Below are positions 1 to 7,873 of a stretch of 64,000 bases of DNA, piece by piece. Below the pieces are notes generated by a model, which did not search any database, was not told where the DNA came from, and worked only from the letters and a program-made list of their open reading frames with translations. A program made the translations under genes and the position numbers. Position 1 is the first letter of the stretch. Every line of letters begins with the position of its first letter. This DNA is from Pedobacter nutrimenti (GTDB taxonomy: Bacteria > Bacteroidota > Bacteroidia > Sphingobacteriales > Sphingobacteriaceae), in NCBI RefSeq assembly GCF_003208655.1, contig NZ_QKLU01000005.1, positions 92,889 through 156,888 of the forward strand. Direction: 5' to 3'.

Positions 1-1067
1 ATTGCAATCAGGGTATGGCCCATAGGTACACCAACATTTCTCAATACGGTTGAGTCTGTCAGGTCCCGTTGTAAACGGGAAATAGGAAGTTTTGAAGCAA
101 AAAATTCAAATAAGGCATTTGCAATTCCTGCATTGCCCTCTGCATTTTCAAAGTCAATAGGGTTGACTTTATGAGGCATTGCAGAAGATCCGACTTCACC
201 TTCTTTGATTTTTTGTTTAAAGTAGTTTTTGGAAATATAGGTCCAGATGTCCCTGTCCAGGTCGATCAGGATATTGTTTATCCTTTTTAGGGCATCGCAT
301 TGCGCGGCAAACTGATCATAATGTTCGATCTGAGTGGTATGCTGGGCTCTGTTTAGACCAAGAATTTCATTGACAAAATGATTGGAGAATTTTACCCAGT
401 CTACCGAAGGATAAGCAATGTGATGGGCATTGAAATTTCCTGTGGCACCACCAAACTTTGCATTGTTGAGAATGTTTTTCAGGTTATCAAGCTGAACCTC
501 CAGTCTTTCTGCAAAAACTAAAAATTCTTTACCCAGTTTGGTAGGAGAAGCCGGTTGTCCATGGGTATGGGCAAGTAAAGGTACTTCTTTCCATTCTGTT
601 GCCAGTTCTTTGAGTTTACTGATCAGTAAGCTGATGCTGGGATAATATACTTCGTTTAAAGCCAGCTTAAAGGTATAAGGAATCGCCGTGTTGTTGATGT
701 CCTGTGAGGTTAATCCAAAATGGATAAATTCTTTAAAGTCATGCAGGCCGAGCTGATCAAATTTCTTTTTAATAAAGTATTCTACCGCTTTTACGTCATG
801 GTTGGTGATCTTCTCTGTATCTTTAATTTCTGTCGCATCCAGATCTCCGAATTGTTCATAAATGGCACGGAGTTTTGGATAATTACTTTGGTCAAAATCG
901 GTCAGCCCCGGCAAACCGGTTTCACAAAGTGCAATGAAATATTCTATTTCAACAAAGACCCTGTATTTGATTAGGCCATATTCTGAAAAAAAAGCAGCTA
1001 AGGACTGCGTGGTGTTCCTGTAGCGGCCGTCAACGGGTGATATGGCTTGAAGCGGAGATAAGTTCAT
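1..1067 (-). CDS. purB: Adenylosuccinate lyase, 3' end outside window
   Basis: Adenylosuccinate lyase removes fumarate from SAICAR and from adenylosuccinate in purine synthesis, in the cytosol. The reading frame is open from ATG 1065-1067 to the left edge, about 355 residues. The protein begins MNLSPLQAISPVDGRY, typical of the family. The mobile catalytic loop GSSAMPHKVNPIDFENAEGN is read on the minus strand near 130-185, and DSTVLRNVGVPMGHTLIA lies at the window edge. The family is usually about 450 residues, so roughly the last fifth is missing because of the window, not a mutation. A TACCTTTG promoter box lies about 25 bases upstream. Confidence 0.96.
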   Translation of the reverse strand, partial: MNLSPLQAISPVDGRYRNTTQSLAAFFSEYGLIKYRVFVEIEYFIALCETGLPGLTDFDQSNYPKLRAIYEQFGDLDATEIKDTEKITNHDVKAVEYFIKKKFDQLGLHDFKEFIHFGLTSQDINNTAIPYTFKLALNEVYYPSISLLISKLKELATEWKEVPLLAHTHGQPASPTKLGKEFLVFAERLEVQLDNLKNILNNAKFGGATGNFNAHHIAYPSVDWVKFSNHFVNEILGLNRAQHTTQIEHYDQFAAQCDALKRINNILIDLDRDIWTYISKNYFKQKIKEGEVGSSAMPHKVNPIDFENAEGNAGIANALFEFFASKLPISRLQRDLTDSTVLRNVGVPMGHTLIA

Positions 1068-1091
1068 GTATAGAGAATGTTTTTACAGCCG

Positions 1092-1099
1092 CAAAGGTA
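1092..1099 (-). promoter_or_regulatory. Candidate -7 promoter box of purB
   Basis: On the minus strand this reads TACCTTTG, an exact match to the Bacteroidota -7 consensus TAnnTTTG. It would place the transcript start about 18 bases before the purB ATG. No clear TTG is seen at the -33 position. Confidence 0.45.
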
Positions 1100-1185
1100 A
1101 CATTTATTAAGGACTTCGGGAAGGGAATATGGGGCTGCAAGCCCTGTAGTGTAAGCTAAGCTAGCTTGCTGACAATAACAAGCAC

Positions 1186-1220
1186 AAAAAAAAGGTCCTG
1201 AGCGAACTCAGGACCTTTTT
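1186..1220 (-). terminator. Bidirectional intrinsic terminator after the small lipoprotein gene
   Basis: A perfect 9-bp stem, GGTCCTGAG (1194-1202) with CTCAGGACC (1207-1215), closes a four-base loop that reads TTCG on the minus strand. Eight A lie on one side and five T on the other, so it can end transcription in both directions. It lies 20-40 bases past the stop of the lipoprotein gene that it most likely serves. Confidence 0.85.
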
Positions 1221-1236
1221 CTGAAAATACTTTTGA

Positions 1237-1461
1237 CTAGTGTTTAACTTCAGTTTTAGTAGTAGTAGTTTTAACTGTAGTATCTTTTTTAGTAGTATCA
1301 GCTTTAACTGTAGTGTCAGCTTTAACTGTAGTATCAGCTTTGATAGCTGAAGAATCTTGTGCAGATGAATCAGCACCAGTAGATTTTTTCTCAGAGTTAC
1401 AAGCAGCTACTGATAAAGATAAAGCTAAAGCTAAAAAGCCAAATTTAAATAAGTTTTTCAT
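1237..1461 (-). CDS. Small Thr/Lys/Asp-repeat lipoprotein, function unknown
   Basis: I do not recognise a family. The 74-residue product has a lipoprotein signal peptide ending in a lipobox (SVAAC, lipidated Cys21). The mature part is low complexity and hydrophilic, built from about two and a half tandem copies of KADTTV and then KTTTT-type units. The repeat is also visible in the DNA as an 18-base period around 1284-1350. It is probably a short, extended periplasm- or surface-facing lipoprotein. It is transcribed away from the ECF sigma gene at 1669 and shares promoter-like motifs with it, so it may belong to that sigma factor's regulon (inference). An overlapping frame on the same strand (1161-1376) is a shadow. 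Confidence 0.8.
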   Translation of the reverse strand: MKNLFKFGFLALALSLSVAACNSEKKSTGADSSAQDSSAIKADTTVKADTTVKADTTKKDTTVKTTTTKTEVKH

Positions 1462-1496
1462 TCTAATTTCCGTTTTAAATAATTAATTAATTTTAC

Positions 1497-1528
1497 ATCT
1501 TAATACCGGTAACTTTAAAAGGTAACCC
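1497..1528 (-). promoter_or_regulatory. Two-part promoter-like motif upstream of the small lipoprotein
   Basis: Read on the minus strand this is GGGTTACC, 13 bases, then GGTATTAAGAT. The same 11-base second part occurs on the plus strand at 1593-1603 before the ECF sigma gene, preceded there by GGGTCACT. The layout resembles a -35/-10 pair of an ECF-type promoter and ends 36 bases before the lipoprotein ATG. The promoter role is inferred. Confidence 0.45.
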
Positions 1529-1570
1529 TCAATTTGAAAAAAAAATAAAAATATTTTTTTTGTTGTTTTT

Positions 1571-1603
1571 GGGTCACTGTTTATCTGTAATGGGTATTAA
1601 GAT
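1571..1603 (+). promoter_or_regulatory. Two-part promoter-like motif upstream of the ECF sigma gene
   Basis: The sequence is GGGTCACT, 14 bases, then GGTATTAAGAT, ending 66 bases before the sigma gene start. It mirrors the motif on the other strand at 1497-1528. A third, weaker copy on the plus strand is GGGTTACC (1640-1647), 13 bases, then AGTATTAA, which touches the assigned start codon. Autoregulation by the sigma factor is inferred. Confidence 0.4.
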
Positions 1604-1668
1604 AAAAGTGGCACAAAAGTAAAATTTTTATTTATAATTGGGTTACCATTCACATAAAAAAGTATTAA

Positions 1669-2244
1669 TTGGTGAGTAAGAAGTTAAGCAGTTCAGTTCC
1701 AACAGATAGAGAGGTTGTTTTAGGGATACTAAATAACTCAGAAGATGCGCTTAATAAATTGTATGTGGGGTATTACCCGATGGTATTGCAGTTTATTTTA
1801 AATAATAACGGTGAGCAGGAGGATGCAAAAGATGTGTATCAGGAGGCCATTATTATTTTATATAATAAAATTAAGGGCGGTAATTTTGAATTAAGCAGCA
1901 AACTAAAAACGTATATATATTCTGTCTGCAGACGCATCTGGTTGAAAAAGCTATCGAAAGAAAGCAAAAAAGCAGTTAACGTTACAGACTTTGAAGATAT
2001 CGAAGCGGTGGAAACAGATTTGGAACGGCATGAGGAGAAAGATAAGCAGTTTGAAAAAATGCAGGAGGCGTTGCTCCATTTAGGTGAGCCTTGCAAAACC
2101 ATTATTCAGGACTTTTATATTCATAATTTGTCTATGCAAGACATATCTGAAAAATTTGGTTACACCAATACAGATAATGCAAAGACACAGAAATATAAAT
2201 GTCTGCAAAGGTTGAAGAAGTTGTTTTTTGGTCTTGGCAGTTAA
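1669..2244 (+). CDS. ECF-type RNA polymerase sigma factor
   Basis: Small sigma-70 family protein of the extracytoplasmic-function type, 191 residues, the usual length. Region 2 is seen around residues 27-95 (YPMVLQFILNN, then EDAKDVYQEAIIILYNKI, then KLKTYIYSVCRRIWL). Region 4 is around 130-185, with a helix-turn-helix (LSMQDISEKFGYTNTDNAKT) that contacts the promoter. The start is TTG 1669 or GTG 1672; there is no ATG near the conserved N-terminus. It lies 26 bases before a membrane-anchored protease whose cytoplasmic end looks like an anti-sigma segment, which suggests a sensing pair. Repeated two-part motifs in its upstream region hint at autoregulation. Confidence 0.9.
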   Translation: MVSKKLSSSVPTDREVVLGILNNSEDALNKLYVGYYPMVLQFILNNNGEQEDAKDVYQEAIIILYNKIKGGNFELSSKLKTYIYSVCRRIWLKKLSKESKKAVNVTDFEDIEAVETDLERHEEKDKQFEKMQEALLHLGEPCKTIIQDFYIHNLSMQDISEKFGYTNTDNAKTQKYKCLQRLKKLFFGLGS

Positions 2245-2270
2245 AGATGGCCGGGATATAATTTATTACA

Positions 2271-3365
2271 ATGAGGAACGAAATAGAATTAGAATCAATT
2301 ATTGAAGATTACCTGATGGGAAAACTCTCCCAGGCGGAAGCTACAGCTTTTGAACAGCTTCGTAGTACTGATCCTTCAGTTGATCATAAAGTGGTGGCAC
2401 ATAAATTTTTTCTGGATTCTTTAAAGGAATATGGCCAGGTATTGTCTTTAAAGGAACAGATGAATGCGGCACACCAGCAAATGGATACAGCCCAATTAAC
2501 GGAAGAATTGAAACCTCATCCTTCTTTACTGATCAATTTATGGCGAAAAAATAAATCAGCAATTGCTATAGCGGCCTCTTTTGTTTTATTGGCAATGGTA
2601 GCGGTTTATTCTGTTCAGCACAATACCAAACAGAACGGTAGTTATGAAATGATGCGCCGGGAACTGGCCAAAATCCAGAAATCCCAGAGTACTTTGATCC
2701 GGAACTTTAAAAACAGCAGTAAAGCAGATACTGCGCCTGTAAGGCCTGCCAAGTTTGGTGGTACCGGGTTCGCACTGACCCCGAATGGTTATTTATGTAC
2801 CAATTTGCACGTTATAAACGGCGCTGATTCTGTATATGTTCAAAATAGCAAAGGAGATTCTTTTAAAGCAAAGGTTGTTTATCAGGACCCTCAGTATGAT
2901 ATTGCGATCATTAAAATTGTAGATAAAGACTTTTCATCCTTGTCGGCTTTACCTTATAAGCTGAAAAGAAACAGTATTGGAATGGGAGAGAACGTATATA
3001 CACTTGGATTTCCTAAAGATGATGCGGTTTTGGGTGAAGGTTATATCAGTTCAAGAACAGGACATGCGGGTGATACAACCGCTTATCAGGTGTCTATTCC
3101 TGTAAACCCCGGAAATAGCGGAGGACCTTTACTGGACAACCAGGGAAATGTAATTGGAGTGATCAGTGCAAAAGAGAACCAGGTAGATGGTGCTGCTTTT
3201 GCCGTAAAGTCCAAATATGTGCTTGATGCCCTGAATGCAATTCCTTCAGATTCCTTAGGCCGGAAAACGGCTTCTGTGAAAAGAAGTCCTTTGCAGGGAT
3301 TGACCAGAACAAAACAGGTGGCAAAAATACAGGATTATGTATTTATGATTAAAGTCTATAATTAA
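2271..3365 (+). CDS. Membrane-anchored trypsin-like (HtrA-type) serine protease with anti-sigma-like N-terminus
   Basis: Three parts can be read in 364 residues. Residues 1-95 are a soluble N-terminal segment with the IEDYLMGKLSQAEATAFEQL pattern common to cytoplasmic ends of Bacteroidota anti-sigma proteins. One membrane helix lies at about 97-115. A periplasmic chymotrypsin-fold domain follows, with the full triad His180 (TNLHV), Asp210 (QYDIAI) and Ser283 (GNSGGP). No PDZ domain follows, unlike DegP. The gene sits 26 bases after an ECF sigma factor. The family knowledge supports an S1C protease; that it binds the sigma factor or signals envelope stress to it is inference. An intrinsic terminator follows. 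Confidence 0.88.
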   Translation: MRNEIELESIIEDYLMGKLSQAEATAFEQLRSTDPSVDHKVVAHKFFLDSLKEYGQVLSLKEQMNAAHQQMDTAQLTEELKPHPSLLINLWRKNKSAIAIAASFVLLAMVAVYSVQHNTKQNGSYEMMRRELAKIQKSQSTLIRNFKNSSKADTAPVRPAKFGGTGFALTPNGYLCTNLHVINGADSVYVQNSKGDSFKAKVVYQDPQYDIAIIKIVDKDFSSLSALPYKLKRNSIGMGENVYTLGFPKDDAVLGEGYISSRTGHAGDTTAYQVSIPVNPGNSGGPLLDNQGNVIGVISAKENQVDGAAFAVKSKYVLDALNAIPSDSLGRKTASVKRSPLQGLTRTKQVAKIQDYVFMIKVYN

Positions 3366-3394
3366 AGGATTTATTTCTTAATCGTATAAATTTT

Positions 3395-3430
3395 AAAAAC
3401 CCCGGAACTTCTATTGGTTTCGGGGTTTTT
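3395..3430 (+). terminator. Intrinsic terminator after the protease gene
   Basis: AAAAACCCCG on the left arm pairs with CGGGGTTTTT on the right arm. The stem extends inward through GAAC/GTTT with one G-T pair, and T-rich sequence follows. It ends the ECF sigma-protease unit. Confidence 0.85.
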
Positions 3431-3449
3431 CTTTTTATACATTTAGGGT

Positions 3450-4376
3450 ATGGAATTTGGTAAAGTATTAGAAAATGAAGTGCCAGGGATTGATTTTTCT
3501 TTTCCGCAAGATGGAGAACAAACGCTGATTACCCTGAAAGGAAGAAATCAAATTAAAGATCCGGCTTTTTATATTGGCTGTGCCAAGTGGGGCAGAAAGG
3601 AATGGGTCGATATGATTTATCCTCCTAAAACAAAAGAGGCTAACTTTTTGGATGAATACGCCAAACATTTCAATTCCATTGAGATGAATGCGATATTTTA
3701 CAGCATGCCCAAAGTTGATATGGTCCGCAAATGGAAAGAAAAGGCAGAAGCAGGGGCTAATAATGGCTTTTTATTCTGTCCTAAATTTCCGCAGATCATC
3801 AGCCATCTGAAAAGGTTAAAAAATGCGGAAGAAGCAACAGATCAATACATTTCCGGCATTAGTGAATTTGGCAGTTTACTGGGGCCATGTTTTTTACAGA
3901 TGGGAGATAATTTTGGGCCAAACAATATGCCTGTTCTCGAGCAATATCTGCGTAGCCTGCCAGAAGATTTTAAGGTTTTTGTGGAATTGCGTCATCCCGA
4001 CTGGTTTTCGGTTCCTTCTGTTAGAAAAGAACTGTTTGTTATGCTTTCCAAGCTGAATAAAGGGGCCGTGATTACAGATGCGAGCGGAAGAAGGGACTGT
4101 GTTCATATGGAGTTGACCATTCCGGAAATCTTTATCCGCTTTGTAGGTAACGGACAGGTACAGCAGGCCTCAGATTTCAGCAGAATTGATCAATGGGTGC
4201 AAAGAATTAAGACCTGGCAGGAGAGAGGACTGGAAAAAACCTATTTCTTTTTGCACCAGCATGATGAAAAGGATACCCCTATATTGGCAGATTATACGAT
4301 AAAACAGTTTAACAGCTATTTGGGCAGTCAAATACCGGAAATAAATTTTATTACAAAACAAAGAGAATTGTTCTAA
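3450..4376 (+). CDS. DUF72 (YecE-like) family protein
   Basis: A 308-residue member of the DUF72 family, a TIM-barrel-like fold of unknown biochemical role, predicted cytosolic. The hallmark start of the domain, YIGCAKWGRKEWVDMIYP, is at about residues 41-58. It is followed by the conserved N-S-I-E-M-N-x-x-F-Y block and by KVFVELRHPDWF around 180. A TACATTTA box five bases before the ATG suggests a very short or absent leader. It has its own terminator upstream and 53 bases to the peroxiredoxin gene downstream. Confidence 0.9.
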   Translation: MEFGKVLENEVPGIDFSFPQDGEQTLITLKGRNQIKDPAFYIGCAKWGRKEWVDMIYPPKTKEANFLDEYAKHFNSIEMNAIFYSMPKVDMVRKWKEKAEAGANNGFLFCPKFPQIISHLKRLKNAEEATDQYISGISEFGSLLGPCFLQMGDNFGPNNMPVLEQYLRSLPEDFKVFVELRHPDWFSVPSVRKELFVMLSKLNKGAVITDASGRRDCVHMELTIPEIFIRFVGNGQVQQASDFSRIDQWVQRIKTWQERGLEKTYFFLHQHDEKDTPILADYTIKQFNSYLGSQIPEINFITKQRELF

Positions 4377-4385
4377 TTTGTATAC

Positions 4386-4393
4386 TAAATTTG
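4386..4393 (+). promoter_or_regulatory. Candidate -7 promoter box of the peroxiredoxin gene
   Basis: TAAATTTG matches the Bacteroidota TAnnTTTG consensus exactly and would start the transcript about 30 bases before the ATG at 4430. No well-spaced -33 TTG was found. Confidence 0.4.
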
Positions 4394-4429
4394 TAGATAA
4401 TAATTTTCAGACCTAAAAACCGCAACATT

Positions 4430-5065
4430 ATGAGTTTAAGATTAGGAGACGCTGCTCCAAACTTTCAGGCGAAAACATCTGTAGGGGATATTGACTTTTA
4501 TCAATACCTGGGTGATAGCTGGGGTGTTTTATTTTCTCACCCTGCCGATTACACACCGGTATGCACAACAGAATTAGGGCGTACTGCAGCCTTAAAAAAT
4601 GAATTTGAAAAAAGAAATGTTAAAGTTCTTGCGTTAAGTGTGGATTCAGAAGAGTCGCATAGGGGCTGGATCAATGATATCAATGAAACGCAACAGACCT
4701 CTGTTGAATTTCCGATTATTGCCGATCAGGACAAAAAAATAGCAGATGCCTATGATATGATTCATCCGAATGCCTCAGAAACTTTAACCGTCCGTTCCCT
4801 GTTTGTCATCTCTCCGGATAAGAAGGTAAAGTTGATCATTACCTATCCGGCTTCTACAGGAAGAAATTTTAATGAAGTGCTCCGGGTAATTGATTCTCTG
4901 CAACTGACGGCAAATTATAGTGTGGCTACACCTGCGGACTGGCAGGACGGAGAAGATGTAATTGTGGTGAACAGCATCAAAACAGAAGACATTCCTGCAC
5001 GTTTTCCAAAAGGACATACCGTTATCAAACCTTATTTAAGAACAACCCCTCAACCAAATAAATAA
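4430..5065 (+). CDS. 1-Cys peroxiredoxin (Prx6 family)
   Basis: Thiol peroxidase that reduces hydrogen peroxide and organic peroxides in the cytosol. The active-site motif PADYTPVCTTELG holds the peroxidatic Cys45, and no other cysteine is present in the 211 residues. The enzyme is therefore of the 1-Cys type and needs an external reductant. The long C-terminal domain (about residues 150-211, with PADWQDGEDVIV) is diagnostic of the Prx6 group rather than AhpC. It is probably transcribed on its own from the TAAATTTG box at 4386. No oxidative-stress regulator lies next to it. Confidence 0.95.
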   Translation: MSLRLGDAAPNFQAKTSVGDIDFYQYLGDSWGVLFSHPADYTPVCTTELGRTAALKNEFEKRNVKVLALSVDSEESHRGWINDINETQQTSVEFPIIADQDKKIADAYDMIHPNASETLTVRSLFVISPDKKVKLIITYPASTGRNFNEVLRVIDSLQLTANYSVATPADWQDGEDVIVVNSIKTEDIPARFPKGHTVIKPYLRTTPQPNK

Positions 5066-5156
5066 TAATTTTTCAAAAATTTTGTTTTCTTTAAGTATTA
5101 GTAATAATTTAAAGAACTGAAAAACAAATTATTATTTATATCTAAGACTAAAAATT

Positions 5157-5354
5157 ATGAATACCGGAAAAGTAAAATGGTTTAATACTCAGAAAGGATA
5201 TGGCTTTATTGTTTATGAAGGCAATAAAGACATTTTTGTGCATTTTAAAGATGTTCTGGGTGGTATTGACAGCTTACAGGAAAATGATAACGTTGAATTC
5301 GAGATAGCTGAAGGAAAAAAAGGTTTGCAAGCTGTTAAAGTAAAAAAAGTTTAA
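5157..5354 (+). CDS. Cold-shock domain protein (CspA family)
   Basis: A single cold-shock domain of 65 residues that binds single-stranded RNA or DNA. The RNP1 motif KGYGFI (residues 13-18) and RNP2 motif DIFVHF (25-30) are both present, along with the opening MNTGKVKWFN. The 91-base upstream region is AT-rich and could act as a regulated leader, as is common in this family, but I see no specific structure. A strong terminator follows the stop. Confidence 0.96.
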   Translation: MNTGKVKWFNTQKGYGFIVYEGNKDIFVHFKDVLGGIDSLQENDNVEFEIAEGKKGLQAVKVKKV

Positions 5355-5378
5355 TTAAGCCATTCCAATCGATATATC

Positions 5379-5407
5379 AGCGCTGCTTTTTATAAAAAAG
5401 CAGCGCT
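5379..5407. terminator. Bidirectional terminator between csp and the methyltransferase gene
   Basis: A perfect 13-bp stem, AGCGCTGCTTTTT (5379-5391) with AAAAAGCAGCGCT (5395-5407), has a three-base loop and T/A runs inside the arms. It lies between converging genes and can serve both. Confidence 0.85.
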
Positions 5408-5425
5408 TTGTTTTTATATCTGTTT

Positions 5426-6601
5426 TTAATAATGTTGAAGGATTTTTGCCCTGATAATTTGCAGGCCTGTATATTTTGTTTTGGTAAAAAGTAAAAAATC
5501 TTCATCTGAACTTTTGATCTTATATTTTTTAACCAGCTCTTCTGCTTTAGCAGGGTAGTTGCGGACAATAACATTTCCGCTGAGGTTTTTATTTTTCTTG
5601 AGGTCTGCGGCTTGGAGTAATTCTTCAACTTTAAAAATTCTTCCAGGAAATTCTGGCTTATATTCCTCAGAGGTATACAGCTGTGTTTGTTCTTCCAGTT
5701 TCAGTAGGTCATATTGCAGTGCGATCTGGTAAAATCCTCCACTTTTGAGCAGGGCAACATCTGGCTCATACAGGTAAGTAGCAACTGCGGATGGAAAATG
5801 AATCTCAATCGGATCTTCTTTGCTAAAACTAAATTGTTTGACGCTGTCATTGAGGGCGGTGCTGGTGATTTTTACAGGTCCTTTGGCATCCTTTTCCAGT
5901 ATAAACAAAAGCTCTTTACATTCATTTTTGGTGCTGACAATATGTATTTGGGCTACATGAGAAAGCTCCTTTAATGCTGCACTGATATCCAGCAGGGGAG
6001 CAGCTTTAAGAATCACCCTTGTTGCCCGGTTTAAAAGCAGATCAAGATGCTCAATGACATTGGGTGTGCAATCCTGTAGCATAAAGACCTTTCCTGAATG
6101 GCTTCTTCTGGCCGGATCAATATAAATGCTGCCAAAATAATCCGGAATACTTTTGAGGTAGGCCAGTCCGTCTCCGGCAATGCATTCTATGTTTGGCGTT
6201 TTTAAAGCTTTCAGGTTATTGAATACAATTTCAGAGAGCCCGGTATTGATTTCGCAATGGACCACCCGTTCTGCTCTTTTGGAGAAATAATAACTATCGA
6301 CCCCGAATCCTCCTGTCAGGTCCAGAACAGAACCCTTTGCAAGGAGACTTGCTTTATAAGCGGCTGTTTTTTCGGAAGAGGATTGTTCTATAGATAAGGG
6401 TTCGGGATAATAAATAAAAGGGGTGGCATACCAGGTCGGGAGTTTTTTTTCTGATTTTCTCTTCGCTGAAATCTGGGTGGCAAGTTCCCTGGAAGACACT
6501 TCTGCAAAAGGGCTTTTGGCCATTGCAAGCTGATGAACGTCAGCTTGCAAATGGCAGTTGATGTAGTCCTGAACTTCTTTATTTAAAACAGCCTTATTCA
6601 A
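5426..6601 (-). CDS. Class I SAM-dependent methyltransferase with THUMP-like C-terminal domain
   Basis: A 391-residue protein of a Bacteroidota family. Its Rossmann methyltransferase motif I is DLTGGFGVD (from Asp94), and an IDPARR segment (161-166) sits at the motif IV position. The C-terminal part, about 315-391, resembles the THUMP-like domain annotated in these proteins, which suggests an RNA substrate. The exact target is not known to me. It is the last gene of a five-gene minus-strand operon and overlaps the aspartate kinase stop by eight bases, so translational coupling is likely. A bidirectional terminator follows. Confidence 0.85.
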   Translation of the reverse strand: MNKAVLNKEVQDYINCHLQADVHQLAMAKSPFAEVSSRELATQISAKRKSEKKLPTWYATPFIYYPEPLSIEQSSSEKTAAYKASLLAKGSVLDLTGGFGVDSYYFSKRAERVVHCEINTGLSEIVFNNLKALKTPNIECIAGDGLAYLKSIPDYFGSIYIDPARRSHSGKVFMLQDCTPNVIEHLDLLLNRATRVILKAAPLLDISAALKELSHVAQIHIVSTKNECKELLFILEKDAKGPVKITSTALNDSVKQFSFSKEDPIEIHFPSAVATYLYEPDVALLKSGGFYQIALQYDLLKLEEQTQLYTSEEYKPEFPGRIFKVEELLQAADLKKNKNLSGNVIVRNYPAKAEELVKKYKIKSSDEDFLLFTKTKYTGLQIIRAKILQHY

Positions 6602-7871
6602 TGGTCGAAAGATCTTTCATTACAATTTGGCAGGTATGACGGCTTTTTACTTCAAGAAGGATCTGTTTGTCAACCGTAACCCTGTCTATGGTATCCTGAT
6701 TATAATATCGAATGGTCACCAGCTCAAGACCGGTATTGTATTTTACTTTATAATGTACAGACAACTCGGCAATAAGGTCCTGTATTTTCTTTTCATCATG
6801 GTCCACACTTACCGAGAAACTAATTGCAGAATTGAGCATGGTGTTGACTTTGACCTTATGCTTGTGAAAAAGATTGAATATCCCACTGAGGTTCTCTTCG
6901 ATAATAAAGGAAAAGTCTTTTGGAAAGATAGAAATTAATACCTGATTGACTTTAAATATAAAAGAGGGAACCGGTAGCGGGGAGTTGAGTGCGGTAATTT
7001 CAGTCCCCGGGCTCAGCGCATCCAGAAAAGACCGTACATACAAGGGGATGTTTCTGTTTTGGAGTGGTTTTATGGTTTTAGGATGGATAACCGTTGCCCC
7101 GTAATAAGTTAGTTCTATGGCATCATGGTAAGACAATTGGGGAATTCTTTCCGTTTCATTAAACCATTTTGGATCGGCGTTCAGCACGCCAGGTACATCC
7201 TTCCAGATGGTTAAGGATTTTGCATCGAGGCAGGCCGCGAAAATTGCCGCAGAATAATCAGAACCTTCCCGGCCTAAAGTGGTGGTAAAATTTTCACTGG
7301 TTCCACCAATAAAACCCTGGGTAACCACTATTGATTTTTTTAACAAAGGCAATAAATGCTGTTGGATTTCGGCCGATGTTCTGTCCCAGTCAACAAGGGC
7401 TTCACGATAGCTGTTGTCGGTTTGTATATAATTTCGTGCGTCTGCCCAGGTTACCTCACATTCTACTTCTTTTAAATAGGCACTGACAATTTTGGTGGAT
7501 ACGATTTCTCCGATAGAAACGATCTGATCATAGATATAGTCAGGGGCATCGCTGGCCTGTTCTTCCAGAAGCCATTCTATTTCTACAAAGGCATTGGAAA
7601 CTTCATTGAATACCGGATGATGGGGATTGGAGAATAGTTCATGCAAAATGCCAAAATGGTAGGCTTTTACTTCATCCAGATGTTGATGGGCAGCAGGGGA
7701 ATCGTTGCTGATATAAGAGTTGCTAAGTTCTTCGAGTTTATTGGTCATTTTGCCCATCGCAGAAATGACGATCAGTAAATGGTCTTTTGCTGCGTTTTTT
7801 ACAATTGCAGCCATGTTTTGAATGGATTTTGCACTGGAAACAGATGCTCCGCCAAACTTGTATACTTCCAT
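6594..7871 (-). CDS. lysC: Aspartate kinase (monofunctional)
   Basis: Aspartate kinase phosphorylates L-aspartate with ATP, the first step toward lysine, methionine and threonine. The N-terminal MEVYKFGGASV signature is present, as is the TLGREGSDYSAA motif around residues 205-216 that binds ATP and aspartate. The C-terminal third (about 300-425) corresponds to the tandem ACT regulatory region. At 425 residues it is a single-function enzyme without fused homoserine dehydrogenase. It is two bases downstream of the DUF3298 lipoprotein gene and overlaps the methyltransferase by eight bases. Confidence 0.94.
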   Translation of the reverse strand: MEVYKFGGASVSSAKSIQNMAAIVKNAAKDHLLIVISAMGKMTNKLEELSNSYISNDSPAAHQHLDEVKAYHFGILHELFSNPHHPVFNEVSNAFVEIEWLLEEQASDAPDYIYDQIVSIGEIVSTKIVSAYLKEVECEVTWADARNYIQTDNSYREALVDWDRTSAEIQQHLLPLLKKSIVVTQGFIGGTSENFTTTLGREGSDYSAAIFAACLDAKSLTIWKDVPGVLNADPKWFNETERIPQLSYHDAIELTYYGATVIHPKTIKPLQNRNIPLYVRSFLDALSPGTEITALNSPLPVPSFIFKVNQVLISIFPKDFSFIIEENLSGIFNLFHKHKVKVNTMLNSAISFSVSVDHDEKKIQDLIAELSVHYKVKYNTGLELVTIRYYNQDTIDRVTVDKQILLEVKSRHTCQIVMKDLSTIE

Positions 7872-7873
7872 AT

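Noticed and set aside
1284..1350. Short tandem repeats considered as a CRISPR array
   Set aside because: The repeats are 18 bases, directly adjacent without spacers, and encode the KADTTV units of a lipoprotein.
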